This document shows positions 32,489-42,245 of a stretch of 64,000 nt of DNA, in pieces. The notes under the pieces are model-generated. The model saw nothing but the letters and a program-made list of their open reading frames with translations, was not told where the DNA came from and ran no database searches. Source of the DNA: Dyadobacter sp. UC 10 (GTDB taxonomy: Bacteria > Bacteroidota > Bacteroidia > Cytophagales > Spirosomataceae); contig NZ_VSRN01000001.1 in NCBI RefSeq assembly GCF_008369915.1, forward strand, positions 6,692,501 to 6,756,500. The letters run 5' to 3'. Position 1 is the first letter of the stretch, and every line of letters begins with the position of its first letter. A program made the position numbers and the translations under genes.

Positions 32489-35400
32489 ATGAGAAAAATT
32501 GAACCGAACGATACTGCTACTCCGAGCCTGCACAATTTCATTTTTCCCGACTTCAATATTGCCGACCTTTCCACAACACATATTTTGCAAAATAGTGTTA
32601 CCATGCCGGAAACGGAGAAAAGAGGCTATTTTGATATTCAACCACATGAAATTGATTTGCAATACGGTTCGTTCAGGATTGCAGGCATTACCGGCGAGTT
32701 GCTGAAAGTGGTGATCAGGCAAAATGAACGATCGGTGCAGCTGTATTGTGATTGCAGCCAGCCCAAGAGGAAACTTTGCGAACACCAGGCGCAGGTACTT
32801 TATAATCTGATGAAGCGTAAAGACCTACGCGCGTTTTTCGACCACCGGCTCAGGTACGACAAGATCAGGGTGCTGGCGGCGGATTACGGGCTTGAAAATG
32901 AGATTTACCTGGACGACTATTTTGAGCTGACCTACACGAATCGGGAACTGCATATCAGGCCGCGACTGAAAGAACTGCTTCCTGTGGACGATAAATCCGT
33001 GACGGCGTTGGAAGAAAGCCTCGTTCCGGCGCGGGGCAGGAACTTACCGGTTGACCCGGAAAGTACGACACAGACCAAAAAGCTGGTCGTAATCGGCCTG
33101 AACAAGTACTACGAACATTTTTACACAGAATTATACGAAGCACCGACAACCCGCGACGGCAAAATCAAAAACCCGGTCACTGCTTTGAACCCGATGGAAC
33201 AGGTCTGGAAAACCGAAGATCCCGACACGGTCAAATTCCTGACGGCGATTGCCGGATTTCAGAATAATTTCAGAAAGCAGCAGCGCGAAAATGATATTGG
33301 CGGATTCAGAGCAATCCTGAAAAATCCATTACATGCAGGCTTCTATTACCACAATCCGGAAGTTTCCGAGAATGTGAATGCAGCCTCGCTGGTTCCTGTC
33401 AATATGCAGCAGATACCAGTCGATCTGCAACTGCATATTGACCAAAAACCTCCTTTCTATCAAATTTCGGGGGAATTGATCCTCGATGGAATTTATCTAG
33501 ATCTCGAAAAAGTGCAGCAACGCTTTAACTATTTCGTGCTTTACACCAACTCGCTTTACCTGATCGATCGGGAAGATATCCTTAATATTATCTCTTTCTT
33601 CAAACAGCATAATCAAAAGATATTTATACACCAATCCAAATTCGAAGCATTCAGGCAGAACCTGCTTTCGAAACTGGAAAACCGGATTAAGATCACCTAC
33701 TCCTACCTCAAACCTGCCACTGAGCGGCAGAAGGAAGAGGCGGGTATTGATATTGCACCTAAAAAGCTGGTTTATCTGGAAGATTTCGGCAATTATGTGC
33801 TGATCACGCCTGTCATGCAATATGGGAAAGTGGAAGTACCCTTATTTTCCAGAAAAGAAATCTACGCTGTCGACAGCCACGGCCACCCGTTTACGGTCGC
33901 CCGGGACAATACTGCAGAGATCCGGTTCAGCAGCGCACTGATCCGCCAGCATCCTGATTTCGAGGAGCAGCTGGGCAGGGATTTCGTGTATTTGCACAAA
34001 GGCCAGTTTTTGGATGAGAACTGGTTTTTGGACGCATTTGAAGAGTGGCAAAACCAGGGTATCCATATTCTCGGCTTTAACACACTGACCAAAAACAAAC
34101 TGAACCTGAATAAAGCCAGTATCTCGGTAAGCGTCGAAAGCGGGATCAACTGGTTTAATACCGTCGCGGCGGTTAAGTTCGGCAAGCAGCAGGTTACATT
34201 AAAACATTTACACAAAGCCGTCAAAAATCGAACAAAATATGTGGAGCTTGGCGATGGGACGATGGGTATACTGCCGGAACAATGGATCGATAAATTCTCC
34301 AAGTTTTTCGAAATGGGGGAAGTGAGCGGCGAGCTGATCAGAATGCCTAAAAGCAGCTTTGTTGCGATCAGCGAGCTTTATGAGGAGGAGGTTTTAACGA
34401 GGGAAGTAAAAGAGCAAATCGCGTTTTTTAAAACTAACCTGAACGCATTCGAAACGATTCAGCCGGTAGATGTGCCCTCCGCACTGCAAGCTTCCCTGCG
34501 CGAGTATCAGAAAGAAGGGCTCAACTGGCTTAACTTCCTGGACGAATTCAATTTCGGTGGGTGCCTGGCAGATGATATGGGTCTTGGAAAAACCGTACAG
34601 ATCATTGCCTTTCTGCTTTCCCAAAAAGAAAAGCGCGGTAAAAGTACCAGTCTCATCATTGTACCTACTTCACTCATATTCAATTGGCAGGCGGAAGCGG
34701 AGAAATTCGCGCCGTCGCTGAAAGTACTCACGATTTACGGGGCCGACAGGCAGCGGGAAGTCACGGATTTCGACTATTTCGACATTGTACTCACTTCCTA
34801 CGGAACGCTGCTTTCGGATGTTAATTTTTTAAAAAAATACATTTTCAATTACATTATCCTCGACGAATCCCAGGCGATCAAAAATCCGGAATCACAGCGT
34901 TACAAAGCGGCGCGCCTATTGCAATCGAGAAATAAACTTGTGCTCACCGGTACGCCAGTGGAGAACAATACATTTGATCTGTACGGACAATTATCATTTG
35001 CCTCTCCGGGGCTGCTGGGTAACAAAACGCAGTTCAGAAATCATTATTCCATCCCGATAGACCGCTTCAAAGACAGTGACCGCGCACGTGAATTGCAACG
35101 TCGCATAAATCCTTTTGTGCTAAGGCGAACCAAAAAGCAGGTTGCTACCGAGCTGCCGGACAAAACGGAAATGATCCTGTACTGCGAAATGGGCGATGAG
35201 CAACGGAAAGTCTATAATGCGTACGAGCTGGAATTTTACACGTTCCTGAACACTCGGAACGAAGTGGACATTCCGCGCGAAACGCTGCATATCTTACAAG
35301 GGTTAACCAAGCTGAGGCAAATATGCAATTCGCCGGCATTGCTCAACGATGATGCATATTATGGAAGTTCGTCGGCAAAGATCGACGTATTGATGGAGCA

Positions 35401-35878
35401 GATCGAAAGCAAGTCGCCGCAGCACAAAATACTGGTATTCTCCCAATTCGTTACCATGCTCGACCTGATCAAAACCGAACTCACAGGCCGGAATATCGCA
35501 TTTGAATACCTTACCGGACAGACCAAAGACCGGGAAGCGAGGGTCAACAACTTCCAGAATAACCCCGATGTACGCGTGTTTTTGATCAGCCTCAAGGCCG
35601 GAGGTACGGGGCTGAACCTGACCGAAGCGGATTATGTGTACCTGATCGACCCGTGGTGGAACCCGGCAGTTGAAAACCAGGCGATTGACAGGAGTTACCG
35701 GATCGGGCAAAAGAAAAATGTAATCGCAGTGCGGCTGATCTGCCCGGGTACTATTGAAGAAAAGATCATGGAACTGCAGTCTACAAAGAAAGAACTGGCC
35801 AATGATCTGGTGAAAACCGATAATTCTGTTTTAAAAACGCTTTCCAAGAACGATTTGCTGGGACTGGTCTCGCACTGA
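32489..35878 (+). CDS. SWIM-domain SNF2 family helicase
   Basis: A 1129-residue Swi2/Snf2-type ATPase. The N-terminal half (about 1-640) has a SWIM zinc motif, CxC-x7-CxH, at C87, C89, C97 and H99. The helicase half starts with QREYQKEGLNWL-like readings near residue 670 and has Walker A DDMGLGKT (about 695), DESQ box (about 790), TGTP and the C-terminal motifs SLKAGGTGLNLT and QAIDRSYRIGQ. The family remodels or translocates on DNA or nucleoprotein. A putative promoter box TTATTTTG ends only 7 bases before the ATG at 32489, so translation may be leaderless, or the in-frame ATG at 32603 (MPETEKRG) may be the true start. Confidence 0.9.
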   Translation: MRKIEPNDTATPSLHNFIFPDFNIADLSTTHILQNSVTMPETEKRGYFDIQPHEIDLQYGSFRIAGITGELLKVVIRQNERSVQLYCDCSQPKRKLCEHQAQVLYNLMKRKDLRAFFDHRLRYDKIRVLAADYGLENEIYLDDYFELTYTNRELHIRPRLKELLPVDDKSVTALEESLVPARGRNLPVDPESTTQTKKLVVIGLNKYYEHFYTELYEAPTTRDGKIKNPVTALNPMEQVWKTEDPDTVKFLTAIAGFQNNFRKQQRENDIGGFRAILKNPLHAGFYYHNPEVSENVNAASLVPVNMQQIPVDLQLHIDQKPPFYQISGELILDGIYLDLEKVQQRFNYFVLYTNSLYLIDREDILNIISFFKQHNQKIFIHQSKFEAFRQNLLSKLENRIKITYSYLKPATERQKEEAGIDIAPKKLVYLEDFGNYVLITPVMQYGKVEVPLFSRKEIYAVDSHGHPFTVARDNTAEIRFSSALIRQHPDFEEQLGRDFVYLHKGQFLDENWFLDAFEEWQNQGIHILGFNTLTKNKLNLNKASISVSVESGINWFNTVAAVKFGKQQVTLKHLHKAVKNRTKYVELGDGTMGILPEQWIDKFSKFFEMGEVSGELIRMPKSSFVAISELYEEEVLTREVKEQIAFFKTNLNAFETIQPVDVPSALQASLREYQKEGLNWLNFLDEFNFGGCLADDMGLGKTVQIIAFLLSQKEKRGKSTSLIIVPTSLIFNWQAEAEKFAPSLKVLTIYGADRQREVTDFDYFDIVLTSYGTLLSDVNFLKKYIFNYIILDESQAIKNPESQRYKAARLLQSRNKLVLTGTPVENNTFDLYGQLSFASPGLLGNKTQFRNHYSIPIDRFKDSDRARELQRRINPFVLRRTKKQVATELPDKTEMILYCEMGDEQRKVYNAYELEFYTFLNTRNEVDIPRETLHILQGLTKLRQICNSPALLNDDAYYGSSSAKIDVLMEQIESKSPQHKILVFSQFVTMLDLIKTELTGRNIAFEYLTGQTKDREARVNNFQNNPDVRVFLISLKAGGTGLNLTEADYVYLIDPWWNPAVENQAIDRSYRIGQKKNVIAVRLICPGTIEEKIMELQSTKKELANDLVKTDNSVLKTLSKNDLLGLVSH

Positions 35879-36997
35879 TCAGTCCAATTTTTCGCTGATT
35901 TCAGATAAGAGATAACCTTTGGGGTCGGAAAAATATTCCCAGAAAAAGATCCCGGCGAGTTTGTTCTTTTTAATGTACCTGCATTTTAGTGCAATGGTCT
36001 TTTCGTCTTCGTAAGTAATCAGGACTTTCGTCGAATCATTAAAAAGATAAGGCGCTTTGGCTTTTTTATCGTAATACTTTTTATAGCCGTTCTGATCGAT
36101 CAAAGTGTCTTTCAATTTGGTATAACCACCTCCCTGCACAGCTTTAACCCTTTTTTCTCCTAATCCATGGTTTTTGGCCGAGGCCGCTTCCCAGCCTTTT
36201 CCATAAAATGCAGCTCCGAGCACGATCTTGCCGGCAGGCACTCCGGCAGCCATAAAATTTCTGACCGATCTGTCGGCCGAGGAGCCGTCTTCCAGATAAT
36301 CGTACAAGTTGGTATGGTGGCCCACCGTCCCGTTTTTGCCGCCGTAATCGTAGGTCATAATGAGGATATAGTCCGTGTACTCCTGCACTTTGTCCATTTC
36401 GGTATTGTCAACAAAGGATTTGGAGCCGCCTACTGCAGTTGTCAGGAGATATTTTCCCCCATTCCCCTTTTCCAGGACATTCAATTCATCCCGCAATGCC
36501 TTGAACATCAGGGTAAAATTCTGCTTGTCTTCGGGACGGTAGATATTGCCTTCCTCGCCGCGCATGGCAGGATACTCCCAGTCTATATCCACGCCATCGA
36601 GCTTGTATTGCCTGATAATATCAACAGCAGATTTTGCGAATTTAACCCTCGATGTCTGCGTCAATACAGCATCCGAAAAATTTTCGCTCCACGCCCAGCC
36701 ACCGATCGATATCAGGATTTTAAGATCCGGATTTTTCAATTTCAGTTCATTGAGCTTTCGAAAGTTAGTGGAATCGGTTGCGAGATTGGTAAGCACCGCC
36801 AGGCTATCCTGCACATTGACGAATGCATAATTAATATGCGTTAGCTTCTGTACGTCAATCTCCTCCGTTTTAACTAAACCCCTGAAACCGCCGACATAAC
36901 CGTTGACAATGTATTTTTTCTTTTGGGCAAATGCTTGTTCTGTTTGTACCGTCAACAGCGAAAGCACGGCGAGCGCGAGGAAGATGAATCCTTTCAT
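35879..36997 (-). CDS. Secreted glycoside hydrolase family 18 (chitinase-type)
   Basis: A 372-residue enzyme with a signal peptide (cleavage near AFAQ, residue 25). The SxGG motif is at 97-100 (SIGG) and the catalytic DxxDxDxE motif reads DGVDIDWE, with D134, D137, D139 and the acid E141. YDYGG near 230 and a closing GIFFWEYFSDP with Trp complete the family barrel. It probably degrades chitin or related beta-1,4-GlcNAc polymers. It is 12 bp downstream of the fibronectin-III/T9SS protein, in the same transcript. Its stop codon abuts the stop of the SNF2 gene (TGA|TCA). Confidence 0.92.
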   Translation of the reverse strand: MKGFIFLALAVLSLLTVQTEQAFAQKKKYIVNGYVGGFRGLVKTEEIDVQKLTHINYAFVNVQDSLAVLTNLATDSTNFRKLNELKLKNPDLKILISIGGWAWSENFSDAVLTQTSRVKFAKSAVDIIRQYKLDGVDIDWEYPAMRGEEGNIYRPEDKQNFTLMFKALRDELNVLEKGNGGKYLLTTAVGGSKSFVDNTEMDKVQEYTDYILIMTYDYGGKNGTVGHHTNLYDYLEDGSSADRSVRNFMAAGVPAGKIVLGAAFYGKGWEAASAKNHGLGEKRVKAVQGGGYTKLKDTLIDQNGYKKYYDKKAKAPYLFNDSTKVLITYEDEKTIALKCRYIKKNKLAGIFFWEYFSDPKGYLLSEISEKLD

Positions 36998-37009
36998 AAA
37001 CAGCAGTTT

Positions 37010-38467
37010 TTACTCAATAAGCGCTATTCTGCGCGATATTACTTCCTTATCAGTCCGGATCACCGCAATGTATATCCCCGATGGAAAACCGCTGAGATCC
37101 AGTGTTTGGTCGCCGCTGATGCCGGCCGCTTTTATTTCCCGACCGCTCATATTGTATACAGCCAGGATGCCGGTGACCGTATTTCCCAATCTGGCAAACA
37201 GCTTTCGTCCGGAGAGATATAGTGTGTACCTGCTTTTCGGATCCTCCACGGAGGTAATAATGGATGATGCCCGGACAATTGCCAGCAGACTATACGGAGA
37301 GCTGCCTCCGGCATTGATCGCCTTGATACGATAGTAATAGTCAATTTTTTCAAATTCTCCCTTGTCTTCGAATTGCAATACAGCCGCTGCCACCCTGCTT
37401 ATTTCCACAAAATCCCTGTCACGGACTTTCGATCTCTCGATAATCGTCTCGACTGCATTTCCGGTAATAGCCGCCCATCTGAGCTGGATCAATCCCGGCT
37501 CGGTAGGGACCGCAGTGAAGTTAACCGGCTGACCTGGGGCCGGAATATTCAAGGTCCGGATTGAACTCACATTACTATATGCCGACGCCCCGGCAGCATT
37601 GACAGCCCGAATGCGGTAGTAGTACAATGTATTTGTAGTCAAGCCGACGTTTTGATAGGTAGCCACATTAGGCCCCAGATCGGCTATTTTAGTAAAGGCG
37701 GTTCCATTCAGTGAACGCTCCAGCTGGAAACCGGTTTCATTGTTGGAAGCATCAGTCCATGACAAATTAATCTGAGTTTGGGAAACAGATATTCCCGAAA
37801 GCCCTACGGGAACTGCGGGAGGAATCTCCATGGTTGTCGCAGTCGCAATATTTGAGAATCCGGATTTGCCTGCGCTGTTTTTGGCCGAAACCCGATACCA
37901 GTACTTTGTAGCAGGAGCCAGCCCTGTATTTTGGTAAATTTCGAGCTCAGCCGCAACATCTGCTATTTTGGTAAAAGTCAGCCCATCGACGGAACGTTCA
38001 ACTTCAAAACCCGTTTCATCCGAAGAATTGTCGGACCATGTCACTGCGATCTGGTAGGCCGAAATGGCAGTCGCGACCAATGCCGCAGGTGGTTTCGGAA
38101 TCGTTACAGGCGTTTTTGTCGCCACACTAGCGATGTTGGAATAGGGTGAAAAACCGGAGGCGTTCCGCGAACGGATCCTGTACCAGTACTTCGTTGCACC
38201 TTTGAGACTATCGTGTAAATAGCTAACAGTGTTCAATTTTAGATCGGCGATTTTAGTGTATTTCAGGCCGTCAGCGGAGGTTTCCAGTTCGAAGCCGGTC
38301 TCATCCGTCGAATTATCCACCCAGGAAACCGTGATCGTACTAGACGAAGACGCCACCGCTGTCAGGCTTGTCGGCGCTTTGGGGATTAAGAATGCGAATG
38401 CACGGTTGAAGGAAAAAGAGCCCGGAATGAGCAGTAATAAAGCGAAATGGGTAAAAGATATTTTCAT
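37010..38467 (-). CDS. Secreted protein with four fibronectin type III domains and a T9SS sorting tail
   Basis: A 485-residue protein with a signal peptide (about residues 1-26). Four FN3 repeats follow (from about 31, 125, 215 and 305), each with the WxDNSxDETGFxxxRS and YWYRVxAxNxAG pattern in the first three. The C-terminal about 75 residues read ILAVYNMSGREIKAAGISGD and LDLSGFPSGIYIAVI, the type A T9SS sorting domain. It is probably a cell-surface carbohydrate-binding partner of the chitinase that starts 12 bp downstream. The ATG at 38467 begins the signal sequence. Confidence 0.88.
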   Translation of the reverse strand: MKISFTHFALLLLIPGSFSFNRAFAFLIPKAPTSLTAVASSSSTITVSWVDNSTDETGFELETSADGLKYTKIADLKLNTVSYLHDSLKGATKYWYRIRSRNASGFSPYSNIASVATKTPVTIPKPPAALVATAISAYQIAVTWSDNSSDETGFEVERSVDGLTFTKIADVAAELEIYQNTGLAPATKYWYRVSAKNSAGKSGFSNIATATTMEIPPAVPVGLSGISVSQTQINLSWTDASNNETGFQLERSLNGTAFTKIADLGPNVATYQNVGLTTNTLYYYRIRAVNAAGASAYSNVSSIRTLNIPAPGQPVNFTAVPTEPGLIQLRWAAITGNAVETIIERSKVRDRDFVEISRVAAAVLQFEDKGEFEKIDYYYRIKAINAGGSSPYSLLAIVRASSIITSVEDPKSRYTLYLSGRKLFARLGNTVTGILAVYNMSGREIKAAGISGDQTLDLSGFPSGIYIAVIRTDKEVISRRIALIE

Positions 38468-38509
38468 AGTTATGCATTTCAAATACAGGAGGAAGGAAGG
38501 AGGAGGAAT

Positions 38510-39412
38510 TTATAACCAGCCGCGCTTTTTGAACCAAACATAAATGCCGACCGTAATCGCGCCCATGAGGACCATTACCCCTGGATAACCAAGCTTGAGT
38601 TTCAGTTCCGGCATATATTCGAAATTCATTCCATAAATACCGACTATAAAAGTGAGCGGCATAAAGAAAACGGAAAAAACGGTCAATACGCGGACAATCT
38701 CATTGGTACGCTGGGAAGATATAGAGAAATAGATCATGACCAGCTGGTTCATATTTTCGAAAAGCGTGTCGTAAATATTATGCAGTTTCACATAAAGATC
38801 CCTGGTGTCCCTGGTATAGGTGTTGGATTGCTCGCCGCTATCCAACCGTTCTACGATATCGTGCGACAGCATAATAATCCGGCGTGTCACCTCCACCCTG
38901 CGCCTGAGATAATAGAGGCCTTTCAGCAGTGAGGGTTTCCGGTTTTTGAGAAACATGTTTTCCTCATAATACTCAATGTCGGAGGTCAGTTTAATGGAAG
39001 GCGCCTCGTAAGTAGCTATACAGCTTTTAATGATCTCATTAACAAGCTGGTGCGTGTTTTCGCAGGCATTCTCGCGGATCTGGTTTTCTTTGATGAACTG
39101 AGGGGCCAGCCACTCATTTTTATGCAACGTGATCACCAGCTTTTCGAACATAAAAATGGCAACCTTGTCAGTCAGTTCAGGTACAGTATCTGCCTCTTTG
39201 GAAACCTTTTCAGCGTGCATTCTGAAAATAATGAAAGTGTAACTGCGCACATGCTCGTATTTCGGAAGATGGTCGGGTTGCAGCCAGTCATTGATCGACG
39301 ATTCGTGCAGGGCATACTTGGTAGTCAGTTCATTGAGCTCATCCTGATCAGGATCGACAATATCTATCCATTCGAACGGATGTTCAGAATGATCGGTAAT
39401 ACTTTGAACCAT
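38510..39412 (-). CDS. corA: CorA-family divalent cation transporter
   Basis: A 300-residue protein with an N-terminal cytoplasmic domain, a long helix and two C-terminal membrane segments. The diagnostic GMN motif is at 261-263 (IYGMNFEYMPE), between the membrane segments (about 243-260 and 275-292). Members import Mg2+, and some Co2+ or Ni2+, in the inner membrane. The gene lies upstream of the FN3 gene with 42 bp between them. The transport family is certain, the ion is inferred. Confidence 0.93.
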   Translation of the reverse strand: MVQSITDHSEHPFEWIDIVDPDQDELNELTTKYALHESSINDWLQPDHLPKYEHVRSYTFIIFRMHAEKVSKEADTVPELTDKVAIFMFEKLVITLHKNEWLAPQFIKENQIRENACENTHQLVNEIIKSCIATYEAPSIKLTSDIEYYEENMFLKNRKPSLLKGLYYLRRRVEVTRRIIMLSHDIVERLDSGEQSNTYTRDTRDLYVKLHNIYDTLFENMNQLVMIYFSISSQRTNEIVRVLTVFSVFFMPLTFIVGIYGMNFEYMPELKLKLGYPGVMVLMGAITVGIYVWFKKRGWL

Positions 39413-39467
39413 AGTAGGTTATATTGCAGATCTAACGGTGTAAGATTTTAAAATATCGATTTTCCGG

Positions 39468-40730
39468 CTACTTCTCAGGTTTTGAATCCACAATAAACCG
39501 CAAAGACTGATCCCTTGTAACGAAAGCCACCACCCAGTTGTAAAATGTTTTGACCTGGTTACGGTAACGTATCAACGAAAACAGATGCACGACCAGCCAC
39601 AGAAAGTACGCGATAAAACCCTTGAAATGCAAACCAGGCAAATCTGCCACCGCCTTATTGACGCCAATGATCGCCATGGTGCCTTTGTCGGTGTACCGGA
39701 ATCCGGAAAGCGGCTTTCCTGCCTGCATCCGCGAAAAATTCTTTGCCAGGTTCCTTCCCTGCTGGATTGCCACCTGCGCAAGCTGCGGGTGCCCTTTTGG
39801 AAAGCCCGGATCTCCTTCGATTAAACAAATATCCCCGAGCGCAAAAATGTTCGTGAATCCTTTTACCCTATTGTAATTGTCTACCAAAACGCGCTTGCCT
39901 GTTCCCAGCACGTCTTTCGGAAGTCCGGGCAATTCAACGGCGGTTACTCCCGAAGTCCAGATTAAAGTCTTGGTCTCTATTGTCCTTCCGTTCGCAAACG
40001 TCACGACGTCGTCCTGAAAATCCTTCACAGCGTGATCCAGCAGCACATTAATTCCAAGTCCTTTCAATTCAGCCAGCGTTTCCTCCTGCGATTTTTTGCT
40101 CATCGGGTTCAACACGACCGGCAGGGCATCTACCAGATAGATTTCCACCTCTTCCCGTTTCAGCTCCGGGTAATCCTTTTTAAATATCCCTTTGTGCATT
40201 TCGGCCAGCATTCCGGATACTTCTACACCAGTAGGTCCGGCGCCGGCGACGACGATGGACAGCATTTTTTTGCGCTCGGCCAGGTCAGGGATTTTACTGG
40301 CCTTTTCTTTATTCCAAAGAATGTGGTTACGCAAAGCGAGTGCATCCTGCACCGTTTTCATGGGCACCGCGTTTTTTCTCACATTCTCCATACCGAAATA
40401 ATTGGTTTGGGTACCTGTCGCAAATACCAGGTAGTCATAATAAATGTCCCCGCTTTCAGTGGATACTCTGTTTTGTTCGGGAAAAACTTCCTGAAAAGCG
40501 CCCAGGCTAAACCTCAGATTCTCTTTTCCCTGAAAAAACTTTCGAAAGGGATAGCTGATGTTGGACGCTTCCAAAAAGCCCGTGGCAACCTGATAAAGCA
40601 ATGGCGGAAAGAAATTATAGTTGTTTTTGTCGACCAGGGTAATTTCGAAATCCTTGTCTTTCGAGAGTTTCTGCGCCAGATTGATCCCGGCGAAACCTCC
40701 ACCAATGATCACTACTTTTTTCGCAGCCAT
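39468..40730 (-). CDS. Type II NADH dehydrogenase-like FAD oxidoreductase
   Basis: A 420-residue protein. The FAD-binding motif is VVIIGGGFAGINLA (about 6-19), the second dinucleotide motif IVVAGAGPTGVEVSGML (about 155-171) and the ALGDICLIEG segment (about 295) is the family FAD-binding C-term site. A hydrophobic/amphipathic C-terminus with FYNWVVAFVT is consistent with peripheral membrane attachment. It probably oxidises NADH and reduces quinone without pumping protons. The ATG at 40730 was chosen because it directly precedes the FAD fold. Confidence 0.9.
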   Translation of the reverse strand: MAAKKVVIIGGGFAGINLAQKLSKDKDFEITLVDKNNYNFFPPLLYQVATGFLEASNISYPFRKFFQGKENLRFSLGAFQEVFPEQNRVSTESGDIYYDYLVFATGTQTNYFGMENVRKNAVPMKTVQDALALRNHILWNKEKASKIPDLAERKKMLSIVVAGAGPTGVEVSGMLAEMHKGIFKKDYPELKREEVEIYLVDALPVVLNPMSKKSQEETLAELKGLGINVLLDHAVKDFQDDVVTFANGRTIETKTLIWTSGVTAVELPGLPKDVLGTGKRVLVDNYNRVKGFTNIFALGDICLIEGDPGFPKGHPQLAQVAIQQGRNLAKNFSRMQAGKPLSGFRYTDKGTMAIIGVNKAVADLPGLHFKGFIAYFLWLVVHLFSLIRYRNQVKTFYNWVVAFVTRDQSLRFIVDSKPEK

Positions 40731-40911
40731 ATTCTGTTGGTTTTGATACAAAATCTGTCCGAACTGGCTATTATAATTATGCCTGCACGCAACCATTTAA
40801 TGATTCCGGCTTTCCGAAAGTGCCGGGCGGTTGAGAAATTCTTTGCTCATTCCGCACTGGCACATAGTTTTTGACAGGAAAGCATCAAACTTCACCAAAC
40901 AGACCAAAATC

Positions 40912-41769
40912 ATGAATTATGATATTGATACCAGAGGCCAGACCCAGCATGTGAGGCCCGGAATAGAGGAAATCATGGACCCGGCTCCGGTCATTATCCG
41001 CGAAAACTACCGCGGCAGTGGTAAATTACAGGGAAAGACCGCACTCATTACCGGCGGCGACAGTGGAATTGGGCGCGCGGTGGCCGTACACTTCGCCCGC
41101 GAAGGGGCAGATGTAGCCATCGTTTACCTGGAAGAAAATCAGGACGCAAAGGAAACCAAATCTATGGTTGAGGCAGAGGGCAAAGCCTGTTTGCTCATAC
41201 CGGGCGATATCCGCGACGAGCAGTTTTGTAAGGATGCCGTAAACCGCACCGTCAATGAGTTCGGAAAGCTGAATATCCTCGTCAACAATGCGGCCGAGCA
41301 GCATCCCAGGGACGATATCAGGGAAATTTCGGCACAACAGTTGTCTGATACATTCTCGACGAATATCTTCTCCTTCTTCTATTTTACCCAGGCAGCACTG
41401 CCGCACCTCTCTGAGCGTGATTCGATTATCAATACAACGTCTGTCACCGCATACCACGGAAGCCCGTCATTGCTGGATTATTCTTCTACTAAAGGAGCGA
41501 TTGTGGCGTATACAAGGTCGCTGGCAGTCAACCTGGCCGAAAAGGGAATCAGGGTAAATGCAGTGGCGCCCGGGCCTATCTGGACACCGTTGATACCTTC
41601 TACCTTCGATGCTGAGCGGGTTGCGAAATTCGGGAAGGATACGCCATTCAAACGTCCCGGCCAGCCAAGTGAAGTGGCCACCTGTTTTGTATTTCTTGCC
41701 TGCGAAGACGCCTCTTACATGAGCGGACAAGTGTTGCATCCGAATGGCGGGCAGGTTGTGAACGGATAA
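40912..41769 (+). CDS. SDR-family oxidoreductase (YhdF/YghA-like)
   Basis: A 285-residue classical/extended SDR with an N-terminal extension (about 40 residues, TQHVRPGIEEIMDPAPV) typical of the YhdF/YghA group. The NADP(H) motif TGGDSGIG is at about 47-54, NNAAEQ at about 125-130, and the catalytic triad is S177 (TTSVTAY), Y190 and K194 (YSSTK). The function is an NAD(P)-dependent reduction of unknown carbonyl. The ATG at 40912 is preferred to an upstream in-frame start (40831), which would lie close to the divergent NDH-2 gene. A terminator follows at 41771-41820. Confidence 0.9.
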   Translation: MNYDIDTRGQTQHVRPGIEEIMDPAPVIIRENYRGSGKLQGKTALITGGDSGIGRAVAVHFAREGADVAIVYLEENQDAKETKSMVEAEGKACLLIPGDIRDEQFCKDAVNRTVNEFGKLNILVNNAAEQHPRDDIREISAQQLSDTFSTNIFSFFYFTQAALPHLSERDSIINTTSVTAYHGSPSLLDYSSTKGAIVAYTRSLAVNLAEKGIRVNAVAPGPIWTPLIPSTFDAERVAKFGKDTPFKRPGQPSEVATCFVFLACEDASYMSGQVLHPNGGQVVNG

Positions 41770-41770
41770 C

Positions 41771-41820
41771 AGCAGGAGGAAGGTACCATGATGATAGTGG
41801 TCCCTTCCTGCTATTTTGTT
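41771..41820 (+). terminator. Terminator of the SDR gene, overlapping the response regulator stop
   Basis: Left arm AGCAGG then AGG bulge then AAGG and TACCA; the complementary right arm is at 41798-41812. A T-rich stretch (ATTTTGTTT) follows on the plus strand. The TAG of the minus-strand regulator (41811-41813) lies at the base of the right arm. Confidence 0.7.
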
Positions 41821-42200
41821 TCCTCCGAATCCTTTACAGCTTCCTCAATGCAATTAAGGAGATGTAATTGCCGGTAAGGCTTGGTAATATAGCCGGCAGG
41901 CGATGTTTCCCCTGCGCGCCGGACGGTTTCCTGGTCCATGTAGGCTGTCAGGTAAATAATCGGCATCAGGCTCCGGACCTCCTTTACTTTATGTGCGGTT
42001 TCTATACCGTCCAGATCACCCTTGATATGAATGTCCATGATAATCAGGTCGACCTGGCTTTCCTGCACGAACCTGAGAACCTCCTCGCCGCTATCTGCGA
42101 TCCCTGCAACTTCATATCCTGCCTGTTCCAGTGTTTCTTCCAGACTTATTGCCTGAATGCCTTCATCTTCAACAATTAAAATTCTGACTGCTTTTTTCAT
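41811..42200 (-). CDS. Single-domain response regulator
   Basis: A 129-residue CheY-like receiver with no output domain. The acidic pair is VEDE (about 10-13), the phospho-acceptor D56 (LIIMDIHI), T84 in YLTAYM and K106 in ITKPY. It lies 45 bp downstream of the hybrid kinase, on the same strand, and could act as a diffusible phosphate acceptor for it. No HPt domain is encoded between the two. Confidence 0.92.
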   Translation of the reverse strand: MKKAVRILIVEDEGIQAISLEETLEQAGYEVAGIADSGEEVLRFVQESQVDLIIMDIHIKGDLDGIETAHKVKEVRSLMPIIYLTAYMDQETVRRAGETSPAGYITKPYRQLHLLNCIEEAVKDSEETK

Positions 42201-42245
42201 AATAATGTGTTGTCAGGATACTTCCGCTTTTGGCAATCGCACCAG

